64,000 bases of DNA from Embleya hyalina (GTDB lineage Bacteria; Actinomycetota; Actinomycetes; Streptomycetales; Streptomycetaceae). The notes beneath the pieces were generated by a model. It was not told where the DNA came from, ran no database searches, and saw only the letters and a list, made by a program, of their open reading frames with translations. Of this stretch, positions 18,605 to 26,284 are shown piece after piece. Within the stretch, counting starts at the first letter, position 1. Each line of letters opens with the position of its first letter. The translations under genes were made by a program, and so were the position numbers. The DNA lies in the NCBI RefSeq assembly GCF_003967355.1, contig NZ_BIFH01000025.1, positions 1 through 64,000 on the forward strand, given 5' to 3'.

Positions 18605-18780
18605 CGGTGTCGGCGGCTTCCGGCCGAGCACCCACGCGTGCGCGGGTCCACATCCGTGCCCCCACCCGAACCTGCGCCTTCGAGGGCACGACGACGGCCG
18701 GCGTCACGAGGCGCCACCCGGCCCGGCGACAGACACCCGTCCTCGGCACCCCGGCCCACGAAGGTCAGGAGAACGGCACC

Positions 18781-19329
18781 ATGTCCGCAACGACGCCCCG
18801 CCCCCTGCGCCGCGTGCTCACCGTGGTCGAACCCCTGCGCGAGGAGATCGAGGCGGCCCGCGACCACCGCGGCCATGTGGTGCGTCTCGATCTGCTGCCC
18901 CATCCCGACGGGGGGCTGCGCGTGCCGGGGACGAACGCGAACCGTCCCGGCGGATTCATGACCCCGGACCGAGGCCGAGGCCGAGCCGCCTGGCGCGCCC
19001 TGCCGACCCGCCACGGCGTCGACCTGCCTCCACCGCTGCCCACGGACGCCCCCACCCGGCCCGGTACTCGGTTGACCGATCTCGTCCGGCGCCACACCGG
19101 GATCCGACCGCGGACCATCGCCCTCCCGTGCCTGCGGGGAGCCAATCGCAACGAACGTGTGGTTTGGGTCGGTGCGCGTGCCGGTACGGAGGCTGTACGC
19201 ACTGCCACGAACACGGGAGAGATCTGCCGATGGGCACTTCGGAAGGCTACATGCGCGCGTGGGAAGGGTTCTGGGCCGAGAACACCGGCGAGCCGGGTGC
19301 GGCGTTCTGGGACGCGGACGCGGCGCTGA
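18781..19329 (+). CDS. Hypothetical protein (possibly 3'-degraded)
   Basis: Not recognised. ATG at 18781 is preceded by AGGAG at a good distance, and codons to about residue 125 have the strong GC3 bias of real genes. The product starts MSATTPRPLRRVLTVVEPL and continues with ARDHRGHVVRLDLLPHPDGG; it has no signal peptide or membrane segment. The last about 35 codons overlap the methyltransferase start and look non-native, so the original stop may have been lost by a frameshift. It sits between the ATP-grasp relic and the methyltransferase, with which it may have formed an operon. Confidence 0.4.
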   Translation: MSATTPRPLRRVLTVVEPLREEIEAARDHRGHVVRLDLLPHPDGGLRVPGTNANRPGGFMTPDRGRGRAAWRALPTRHGVDLPPPLPTDAPTRPGTRLTDLVRRHTGIRPRTIALPCLRGANRNERVVWVGARAGTEAVRTATNTGEICRWALRKATCARGKGSGPRTPASRVRRSGTRTRR

Positions 19330-19970
19330 CGGCGGCTCCGCACACCGAGTTGCTCGCGGCCCACGTCGATCCGACGCTGCCGATCGTCGACCTCGGCTGC
19401 GGCAACGGCACCCAAACCCGGTACCTGGCCGGGCGGTTCCCTCGTGCGGTGGGCGTGGACCTGTCCCCCTCGGCCGTGGCACACGCCCGGCGCGCGGACC
19501 ACGACGCGGTGGCCGAGTTCGAACAACTGGATCTCACCGACCTGGCACGGGTGCGGGGGCTCGGCGACCGGCTCGGCGAGGCGAACGTCTACCTGCGGGC
19601 CGTGCTCCACCAGAGCGATCCGGTCGATCGGGCACCCGTCGCGGCCGCCGTCGCCCTGCTGCTCGGTAGACGCGGACGGGGCTTCGTGATCGAGCCGACC
19701 GCCGCCGCGAAGGAGGTGCTCCGGCAGGTCGCCGAACGGCCCGGTGGGACACCGGAGAAGCTGCGCCAGGTCCGCAAGCACAACCTGCGCCCGGCCGAGG
19801 TCGCGCCGGGGGAATTGCCCGACCTGCTGCACGGCGCCGGACTGGAGATCCTCGACCGGGGCCGGACCGACCTCGTGATGAGCGAGCGCCATCCGGACCT
19901 CAGCCCCGTCCTGCTTCCCGCCGACTGGTTCGTGGTCGCCGTGACCGAGGACGGCCGACCGGTCGGCTGA
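19230..19970 (+). CDS. Class I SAM-dependent methyltransferase
   Basis: 246 residues. Rossmann-type methyltransferase with motif I VDLGCGNGTQT (about residue 53), the acidic ribose-binding end of strand 2 (VGVDLSPSAV), motif II region EFEQLDLTDL, and a C-terminal cap (FVIEPTAAAKEVL, LLPADWFVVAVTEDG). The substrate is unknown. ATG at 19230 follows GGGAGAG. Its 5' end overlaps the hypothetical frame by about 100 nt. Confidence 0.85.
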   Translation: MGTSEGYMRAWEGFWAENTGEPGAAFWDADAALTAAPHTELLAAHVDPTLPIVDLGCGNGTQTRYLAGRFPRAVGVDLSPSAVAHARRADHDAVAEFEQLDLTDLARVRGLGDRLGEANVYLRAVLHQSDPVDRAPVAAAVALLLGRRGRGFVIEPTAAAKEVLRQVAERPGGTPEKLRQVRKHNLRPAEVAPGELPDLLHGAGLEILDRGRTDLVMSERHPDLSPVLLPADWFVVAVTEDGRPVG

Positions 19971-19974
19971 ACGA

Positions 19975-20429
19975 GAGCCGGCGGCCTCCACCGGGCCGAT
20001 GCCCACGCTGACGCACAGTGCGTCGACCCGGTCGCCCACGGCGCCGCGGCGGCCAGTGCGTGGGGTCCGCCGCCCGAGACGCCCATGACCGCGAATCGGC
20101 CGATGCCGCACGCGTCGGCGACCTGCTCCGTCCATCGGGCGGCGTCGCCCACCGTGCGCCCCGGTCGCCCGTCGGAGCGGACGCACCCCGGGCGGTCGAA
20201 GGTCACCACCCGTACGTACGCCCGCGCGGTTCAGCCCCTGCCATCCGCCGGGAACGGCAGCGCTGCTGCTCGGCGTTCCGTGGTGGTGGATGGCCGTCGG
20301 CCCCGAACGCGGACCCCGTTCCCGGATCGGCGGCGTGCCGCCACGACCGATGTCGATGCGGCGTTCGCGGCACTGCGGCACGGGGTGGGCAGTGGACGCG
20401 GACTCCGGGGTCTCGGCTGCCGCGCTCAT
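19975..20429 (-). pseudogene. Frameshifted alpha/beta hydrolase gene
   Basis: Starts at ATG 20429, overlapping the stop of the upstream broken frame (ATGA). With two frame corrections it reads as an alpha/beta hydrolase N-terminal half: AIHHHGTPSSSAAV (oxyanion HG), VVTFDRPGCVRSDGRPGR, and the nucleophile elbow VMGVSGGGPHALA. The first break, near 20210, is a 4-bp tandem duplication (gtac) in VRVVTFD. The second, near 20045, is a 1-nt loss before GDRVDALCVSVGIGP. The cap, acid and His parts are missing; the gene is cut off next to the end of the convergent methyltransferase gene. Confidence 0.7.
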
Positions 20430-20650
20430 CGGTTCGCCATCCGGAGCTCGGATGCGAGCGAGAAGAGGAACCGCGGCTCCCCGTCGGTGAACACGACCGT
20501 GTCGACGAGCGCCACCGGGTTCCACGTCTCCACGTCTCCACGTCCGTGACGGTGCCGGTCTCGATCGGGAGATCGGGCGAGTCGCCCATGCCCCAGGTGA
20601 GTTCGCCGACCCGGTCGGCGCTCGGGAGGCTCGGTCCGAGTTCGTGGCCG
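20426..20650 (-). pseudogene. Short gene disrupted by an 8-bp repeat expansion
   Basis: Two adjoining minus frames read as one protein if one 8-bp repeat copy is removed: GELTWGMGDSPDLPIETGTV then TDVETWNPVALVDTVVFTD and EPRFLFSLASELRMANR. The break is at 20521-20544, where gacgtgga occurs three times in tandem; two copies restore the frame. The family is not recognised. The start is uncertain (ATG within TWGMGDS or further upstream). It lies between a 64-codon gene and an alpha/beta hydrolase relic, with a 4-nt overlap to the latter. Confidence 0.5.
20521..20544. repeat. Three tandem copies of an 8-bp unit
   Basis: Plus-strand unit tccacgtc repeated three times without interruption, inside a coding region. 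A change of one copy shifts the frame; two copies would give an open, sensible protein. Confidence 0.9.
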
Positions 20651-20663
20651 CACGCACCGCCGC

Positions 20664-20858
20664 CTACAGCCCCAGGTCGAGGGCCAGGCACGAGTGGTAC
20701 GTCCACGACTTCTCGGGGTTGTGGGAGGCGTTGCCGACGCCGCTCGGCGTGACCTCCACCCCTTCGCTCATGTTCTCGAAGCGGATGCGCCGAGGAAGCC
20801 TGCCGAAACGTGCCTGTCGTGCCTCGGCCTCGGCGTTCATGGTCGGTTCCACGTTCAT
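20664..20858 (-). CDS. Small 64-residue protein, possible peptide precursor
   Basis: Not recognised. ATG at 20858 is preceded by GGGAGTGGAG at a normal distance and codon bias is normal. The N-terminal half is polar and charged (MNAEAEARQARFGRLPRRIRF, split here as two pieces: MNAEAEARQA and RFGRLPRRIRF). The C-terminal half, after FENMSEGVEVTPSG, contains VGNASHNPEKSWTYHSC and ends in LALDLGL. A charged leader-like part followed by a Ser/Thr/Cys/Trp-containing tail is the layout of a RiPP precursor, but no maturation enzyme is recognisable next to it apart from the broken hydrolase and unknown short gene. It could equally be a small cytoplasmic protein. Confidence 0.5.
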   Translation of the reverse strand: MNVEPTMNAEAEARQARFGRLPRRIRFENMSEGVEVTPSGVGNASHNPEKSWTYHSCLALDLGL

Positions 20859-20989
20859 GACGCTGCTCCACTCCCTCTGCCGTGGATAGTGCCCCGCTCG
20901 TCGCCTCGGGCGACGGATATCAGCATGCGACCCCGTCGCGTCACCTGTCAAGGCGGTGACGATGCCGGACGGGCGGGTATGCCGTCGGG

Positions 20990-22432
20990 TCAGATGGTGA
21001 TGGTCTGGTACTCGGTGTACGCACCAAGGCCCACCGCGCCGTACTCGCGGCCGATGCCGCTGGCCTTGAAGCCCCCGAAAGGGCCGTCGAAGGCGACGGA
21101 GGCGCCGTTGACGGTGACGGTGCCGGTACGGACACGGCGGGCGACCGCCAGGGCGTGGGCCTCGTCGGCGGACCACACGCCGCCGGAGAGTCCGTACTCG
21201 GAGTCGTTGGCGATGCGGACGGCGTCCTCCTCGTCGTCATAGGCGATGACGACCAGGACCGGGCCGAAGATCTCCTCACGCGCGATGCGCATGGTGTTGT
21301 CGACGTCGGCGAAGACGGTCGGCGTGACGTAGTTGCCCTTCTCCAGGCCCTCCGGGATCTGCGGCCCGCCGGTGACCAGGCGGGCGCCTTCCTCGAGACC
21401 GAGCCGAATGTATCCCCGCACCCGCTCCTGCTGGTCGGGGCGGATCATCGGACCGATGAACGTCTCGGGCGAGTTCGGGTCGCCGACCACTAGCGATTCC
21501 ACCAATTCGCCCAGTGCCGCCACCACCTCCTCGTAGCGGCCGCGCGGGGCGAGAATCCTGGTCTGGGCGATGCACGACTCGCCGTTGTTGAGCAGGGAGC
21601 CGAACTTCACGCCCGCGACCGCTTTTTCGATGTCGGCGTCGGGGAGGATGATCGCGGCGGACTTGCCGCCCAGTTCCAGACTGACCCGCTTGAGCTGCTC
21701 GCCCGCGATCGCGGCGATGCGGCGGCCCGCGCGCGTCGAGCCCGTGAAGGCGATCTTGTCGACGTCCGGGTGCGAGATCAGGTACTCGCTGGTTTCCCGG
21801 TCGGCGGGCAGGACGCTGACGACACCCTCCGGCAGGCCCGTTCGTTCCAGCAGTTCGGCCAGGAAGCCCATGCTGGGCGAGTTCTCCGGGGATACCTTGA
21901 GCACCACGGAGTTGCCGGCGAGCAGGGCCGGGATGAGCTTGGAAGTGGCCGAGGAAAACGGCGAGTTCCACGGGATCACCGCCGCCACGACCCCGACCGG
22001 CGCGCGGCGGACCACACTGCGGACCGGCGATGACGGGTCGGAGGGCACGAACGTCTCCTCCCAGGCGAACTCCTGTGCCGCCTTCAGGTAGGCGTTCGCC
22101 TGTCGGGTCAGGCCGGACTGTCCGGCCCGGGTGAACCATCCGGCCGAGCCGGTTTCCAGGGAGATCAGGTGTGCGATCTTCGTCGCGTTCTCCTCGCGCA
22201 GCGCGTTGAACCGGCGCAGCATCGCGATGCGTTCCGCCGGCGGGGTCGATCTCCATTCGCCCGCGTCGAAGGACTTCCGCGCTGCGGCGACCGCGCGGTC
22301 GATGTCCGCCGGTCGCGCCTGCACGGCGCGGGCGATCACCGACCGGTCGTGGGGCGAAGCGATGGCGAGCGGACTCGGGTCGCTGGGCTCGCTCCAGGAA
22401 CCTCCGACGAAAAGCCGGTCGTAGGTGATCAC
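20990..22432 (-). CDS. NAD(P)-dependent aldehyde dehydrogenase
   Basis: 480 residues, full family length. Landmarks: VIPWNSPF (coenzyme-binding), GNSVVLKVSPENSP, FTGSTRAGRRI, general-base region SLELGGKSAAIIL, nucleophile Cys in NNGESCIAQT, and EEIFGPVLVVIAYD near the C-terminus. It oxidises an aldehyde to an acid in the cytoplasm; the closest resemblance is to broad-specificity (gamma-aminobutyraldehyde/benzaldehyde-like) enzymes. The substrate is not assignable. GTG at 22432 is chosen because homology starts at ITYDRLFVGGSW. A TetR gene lies upstream on the same strand; the 180-bp AT-containing gap between them (22433-22611) is a likely operator region. Confidence 0.93.
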   Translation of the reverse strand: MITYDRLFVGGSWSEPSDPSPLAIASPHDRSVIARAVQARPADIDRAVAAARKSFDAGEWRSTPPAERIAMLRRFNALREENATKIAHLISLETGSAGWFTRAGQSGLTRQANAYLKAAQEFAWEETFVPSDPSSPVRSVVRRAPVGVVAAVIPWNSPFSSATSKLIPALLAGNSVVLKVSPENSPSMGFLAELLERTGLPEGVVSVLPADRETSEYLISHPDVDKIAFTGSTRAGRRIAAIAGEQLKRVSLELGGKSAAIILPDADIEKAVAGVKFGSLLNNGESCIAQTRILAPRGRYEEVVAALGELVESLVVGDPNSPETFIGPMIRPDQQERVRGYIRLGLEEGARLVTGGPQIPEGLEKGNYVTPTVFADVDNTMRIAREEIFGPVLVVIAYDDEEDAVRIANDSEYGLSGGVWSADEAHALAVARRVRTGTVTVNGASVAFDGPFGGFKASGIGREYGAVGLGAYTEYQTITI

Positions 22433-22611
22433 GTGTGTCTCGCTTCCGATGGTGTGTCCGCTCCGGCGACCCGGATAACCGTCACACCACCGTAGCATTT
22501 TTAATTGTTAGCTACACATACGAGTGGCGCTAGTCGTCGTACTCGACGCAGATGGCCCGGACGGAGGGTGGCCGGCCGCAGCCGTGGCGCCGCCGGAAGG
22601 CCCGCGTCGGG

Positions 22612-23172
22612 TCAGGACACTCCCAAGCCGCGCAGCAACGTTTCGACCACCAGGTCCGCCGCCCGGGCGGGAGTCGTTTCGGGCGACTGTCGGGACACGA
22701 GGTGCATGAGTTGCGGCAACAGCGCGCCGGCCCAGCCCTGGGGCAGGTCGGAGCGCAGAACCCCTTCGGCGGTGGCGCGTTCGAGGAAGACGTCGACCTC
22801 TCGAACGGACGCGTCACGGCGCGCCCGCACGTCGTCGTCGGCGAGCATGCGGGCGAGGTCGACGGGCCAGGCGCGGTTGACGGCGATGATGTTCTCGACG
22901 TAGCGGTGCAGGGCGACGGCGACGGGCGCCTCGCGTAGGCGTGCGTCGTCGATGGCCCGCTCGACGGCCGCCAGACGGCACTCGTAAATGGCGGCGAGAA
23001 GGTCCTCGCGCGAGGCGAAGCGTCGGTAGACGGTGCGCCGGTCCACCCCCGCCTCCGCGGCGATGTTCGCGATACTCGCACCGGGGTCGGCGGCGAGCAT
23101 GCGTGCCCCGGTGGTCAGGACGGCTTCCAGATTGCGCGCTGCGTCGGCTCTCACGTTCCCGAGCCTAGTCAC
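22612..23172 (-). CDS. TetR-family transcriptional regulator
   Basis: 186 residues from GTG 23172; an in-frame GTG at 23154 is also possible. An N-terminal HTH (about 20-65) reads SIANIAAEAGVDRRTVYRRF, a classic TetR recognition region, followed by SREDLLAAIY and a helical ligand-binding domain. It is a repressor whose ligand is unknown. It is tandem with and upstream of the aldehyde dehydrogenase gene, so it likely regulates that gene and itself. The AT-rich block at about 22497-22526 sits before the dehydrogenase and could hold its operator (inference). Confidence 0.9.
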   Translation of the reverse strand: MTRLGNVRADAARNLEAVLTTGARMLAADPGASIANIAAEAGVDRRTVYRRFASREDLLAAIYECRLAAVERAIDDARLREAPVAVALHRYVENIIAVNRAWPVDLARMLADDDVRARRDASVREVDVFLERATAEGVLRSDLPQGWAGALLPQLMHLVSRQSPETTPARAADLVVETLLRGLGVS

Positions 23173-23273
23173 GAGGCGTGAAGCCTGAACCGCTCAACAC
23201 CTCATGAGCGTGAAGAAACAGGGATCAAATGACACGGTCCAGTGGCAATTGATCCCTGTCGGGGCCGGGGCGG

Positions 23274-23837
23274 TCATCCCGCGCCGGACGCGGACGCGGT
23301 CTTCTTGCGCGCCCGGTAGGCGGCGGCCTTGTACTTGTTGCCGCAGGACTCCATGCCGCACCACTGCCGCCGCATGCCCCGGGACCGGTCGACATAGACG
23401 CGGGTGCACTCCGGGTTGTCGCATTCCTTGAGCAGGACGACATCCGGGCCGCCGAGCAGTTCGACGGCCTGCCGCACGACGGTGGCCAGGGCCTGCGCGG
23501 GGATTGCCTCGGTACACCGGCCCGTATCGGTGAGCTGCGGCGTCACAGGCGTTTCGCGCGCGGCCTCGTTGACGACGGCGAGTGCCTCGCGGTCGTACCG
23601 CGCACCGAGGCGGCGGTCGGTGACGAGCCGGTACAGGGCCTCGCGCACCGCCGTGGCCTCGCGGACGTCGGCTTCCTCAGCGGGGGTGACCGCGTCCACG
23701 AGCCCGGACTCCAGATACCACGCGTTCAGCCGCTCCGGGGTCACGAACATCTCGAACCGCGTCGAGCGCCTGGCTCGAAGGGTGGCCACGAAGTCGAGGG
23801 CCGGGTTTCCGCAGACGAAGACGTGGTCGAGGTTCAC
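23274..23837 (-). CDS. CGNR zinc-finger / ABATE-domain regulator
   Basis: 187 residues from GTG 23837 (200 from ATG 23876). The N-terminal ABATE domain begins with FVCGNPALDFVATL, close to the family G-x-ALDF motif. The C-terminal zinc finger has Cys residues in LLKECDNPECTRVYVD and RRQWCGMESCGNKYKAAAYRARK, the last being the name-giving CGNR-like (here CGNK) motif. These are probable stress-responsive DNA-binding regulators. The substitution of Arg by Lys in CGNR is conservative. The gene stands alone; a target is not evident. Confidence 0.88.
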   Translation of the reverse strand: MNLDHVFVCGNPALDFVATLRARRSTRFEMFVTPERLNAWYLESGLVDAVTPAEEADVREATAVREALYRLVTDRRLGARYDREALAVVNEAARETPVTPQLTDTGRCTEAIPAQALATVVRQAVELLGGPDVVLLKECDNPECTRVYVDRSRGMRRQWCGMESCGNKYKAAAYRARKKTASASGAG

Positions 23838-23975
23838 GTCACCATCTTGGGGGGTGACCGATGACGGTGCAAACATCGCCCGTCGACGAGCGGGCCTCGT
23901 CTCCGTCCCCCCGGGTGCGCGAGACGCGGCGCGAACGGCCGGACGGCACCCGTGCGGCGTGTACGGGTCAGCTGG

Positions 23976-25640
23976 TCAGCTTCGAGGCTGCCGGGCGGGC
24001 ACCGCCTCCGGAGGCGGTTCGCACCCCGGCTCGAGCCGGATCTCGCGCCCCTGCCAGCGCCGACGCAGCCAACGGTCGTGGCAGGCCACCACGATCGCCC
24101 CCGGCCCGCTGCCCAGGGCGGCCTCCAGTTCGTCGCACAGGCGGGGGGAGAGATGGTTGGTGGGCTCGTCGAGCAACAACAGTTGGGGCGGGCGGGCCAC
24201 CAGGAGGGCGAGGGCGAGCCGGCGCCGTTGCCCCACCGACAACTCGCCGACCGGTTTGCCCAGGTCCGAGGCGTGCATCAGACCGAGTGTGCCCAGCGGC
24301 ACCCGCTCGGCCCGCGCCGCGCCCAGCGACAGCTCGTACGTGTCGCGGACGGTGCGTTCGGGTCGTTCGAAATCCGTGTCCTGGGTGAGCAATCCCACCG
24401 TCAACCCGGGACGCCCGCGCACCTCGCCCACGGCCGTGAGGCGTCCGGCGAGCACGGCGAGCAGCGTGGACTTGCCGACCCCGTTGCCGCCGGTGATCAG
24501 CAGTCGGTCGCTCGCCGACACCTCCAGGTCGATCGGGGCGAGCCGGCCGGGCACCCCCGCCCGCCGCAGGGACACCAGCGGCCGCGGGCTCTGCGTCGCC
24601 GGCGCCGCGAGGTCGGCGGCGAAGCGCAGGGGGTGCGGCGGCTCGGCGACCCGGTCGCGCTCCAGTTCCGCCAGCCGCCGGGTGGCGTTGCGCACCCGCC
24701 GGGAGATTTGGTTCTGCACCCGACCCGCGCGGCGACCGTAGCCCATTTTCTCGTTGTCGGTGCGCCCGCGGTCCGGTGCCACGCGGTGCGCGGTCACGCC
24801 CGCCGACCGGCGCAGGTCCGCCAATTCCTCCTGCTCCTCGGCGTAACGCCGTTCCCAGCGCGCCCGTTCGGCGTGCTTCTCGGCCAGATAGGCGCGGTAG
24901 TTGCCTCCGTAGCGGATGGGGCCGTGCAACGCGGGGTCGAGGTCGATCAGGTCGGTACAGACGGCGTCCAGGAACGCCCGGTCGTGGGTGGCGATCACCA
25001 CGGTTCCGGACAGGCCGCGGACCTGCCCCTCGAGGAAGGCTGCGGCATCGTCGTCGAGATGGTTGGTCGGCTCGTCCAGCAGCAGTGCGGACGGCCGCCG
25101 TACGAGCAGCGCGGCCAGAGCCAATCGGGCGCGCTGCCCGCCGGAGAGCGAGCCGAGCCTGCGGTCGGGTGCGAGGGCGCCCAGGCCCAGGCCCGCCAAC
25201 ATCAGTGCGGCGCGGCGGTCGGCGTCCCAGGACTCCCGATCGCGAGCCTGCTCCAGCCGCTTCCCGTAGGCGTCCAGGAGTGTGTGCCTGCTCGCATCGT
25301 CCTCCGCGACGCGGGCCAACTCCTCGCCCAGTCGGTCCAGTTCGGTGAGGTCCTCGCGGGCTTCGCGCAGCGCCTCGTCCAGCACCGCGGCCGGGGTGGA
25401 GTCTGCGTCGAAGGGCATCTCCTGCCGGAGATAGCCGAGATCGCCGGGGCGGGTGACGGTCCCCGAGTCGGCATCGTCCACACCTGCGAGCACCCGCAGC
25501 AGGGTGGACTTGCCGACGCCGTTCTCCCCGATCAGGCCGATGCGCCGGCCTGGGGAGGCGGTGAGGGAGACGCCGTCCAGGACGCGTCGGCCGCCCAGGG
25601 AGAGGACGAGGTCGTGGGCGAGCAGAGCGGGCTGAGGCAT
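23976..25640 (-). CDS. ABC-F family ATPase (ribosome-protection type)
   Basis: 554 residues with two ABC domains and no membrane segments, the ABC-F layout. Domain 1 has Walker A GENGVGKST, signature LSGGQRARLALA and Walker B ALLLDEPTNHLD. The inter-domain linker (about 250-340) is highly charged (ERARWERRYAEEQEELADL). Domain 2 has Walker A GGNGVGKST, signature LSVGQRRRLALA and LLLLDEPTNHLS. Such proteins bind the ribosomal E site and either aid translation or dislodge antibiotics; the short length and linker resemble the antibiotic-resistance branch (OleB/Vga-like), not proven. ATG at 25640 is used. The 180-bp 5' leader contains a strong hairpin and in-frame upstream ATGs, as in drug-inducible ABC-F genes. 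Confidence 0.92.
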   Translation of the reverse strand: MPQPALLAHDLVLSLGGRRVLDGVSLTASPGRRIGLIGENGVGKSTLLRVLAGVDDADSGTVTRPGDLGYLRQEMPFDADSTPAAVLDEALREAREDLTELDRLGEELARVAEDDASRHTLLDAYGKRLEQARDRESWDADRRAALMLAGLGLGALAPDRRLGSLSGGQRARLALAALLVRRPSALLLDEPTNHLDDDAAAFLEGQVRGLSGTVVIATHDRAFLDAVCTDLIDLDPALHGPIRYGGNYRAYLAEKHAERARWERRYAEEQEELADLRRSAGVTAHRVAPDRGRTDNEKMGYGRRAGRVQNQISRRVRNATRRLAELERDRVAEPPHPLRFAADLAAPATQSPRPLVSLRRAGVPGRLAPIDLEVSASDRLLITGGNGVGKSTLLAVLAGRLTAVGEVRGRPGLTVGLLTQDTDFERPERTVRDTYELSLGAARAERVPLGTLGLMHASDLGKPVGELSVGQRRRLALALLVARPPQLLLLDEPTNHLSPRLCDELEAALGSGPGAIVVACHDRWLRRRWQGREIRLEPGCEPPPEAVPARQPRS

Positions 25641-25784
25641 GGTCGTCCGTCCGATGTCGTCGGTGGTCGACCCGCCGGGCATGGCGCCTCCGGCGCGCAA
25701 GCGACCTCGGAGACGGGAGTGCGGAGCCTGAACTCCGCCCGGCAGGTGCGGGAAATGGGGTACGACGAAAACGGCCGCGTCGGC

Positions 25785-25801
25785 GGCGCCTCTGAGGCGC
25801 C
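25785..25801 (-). promoter_or_regulatory. Hairpin in the leader of the ABC-F gene
   Basis: A perfect 7-bp stem (GGCGCCT paired with AGGCGCC) with a 3-nt loop about 150 bp before the ABC-F start, followed on the transcript by more GC-rich inverted sequence. It is compatible with attenuation control, but no leader peptide was established. Confidence 0.35.
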
Positions 25802-25954
25802 GGCCGGAGGCCGTCACATCCGGATCTCAGCCGGAGATGTCGTCTTCGCCCGCCACGTCCGCAACTCCTCGATTTCTCGAATGCCTCGAATACCGATCGC
25901 CGGCAGCCTAGCAGCCCACGCCCCCGCTCGATCCGACCCGGACGCGAACACGAC

Positions 25955-26185
25955 CTGCCGGGGACCCGGGTCGACGGCGGCTATCGCCAACACCTCGTCG
26001 AGCACGCGGCCACCGTCGGCATCGACATGGAAATCTCCGCACGCGCCCCCGGGACCAGGGGATTCACCCAGGTCCCGAAACGCCGGGCGGTGGAGCGCTT
26101 CTACGGATGGCTCACGCTCCACCGTCGACCGGCCCGCGACTACGAGGCCCTGCCCGCCGACTCACCGGCGAGACCACCATCTCGC
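25955..26185 (+). pseudogene. Relic of an IS5-family transposase (C-terminal part)
   Basis: The plus frame encodes the C-terminus of an IS5-type DDE transposase: VDGGYRQHLVEHAA, VGIDMEISAR, GTRGFTQVPKRRAVERFYGWL and LHRRPARDYEALPADS (family form: KRWVVERTFGWL ... RRLARDYE with the catalytic Glu in VERT). The N-terminal part, the end after DYE and any terminal inverted repeats are missing. Aminopeptidase N ends about 100 bp away. Confidence 0.75.
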
Positions 26186-26284
26186 GGCGCGACCCAACAC
26201 AACGGGTTCCACAACGCATCGAGATTCGGACGGCCATCGGCCGGCTCTACTGCCGGCGTTGAAGTCTTACTCACTGGAAAGCCT

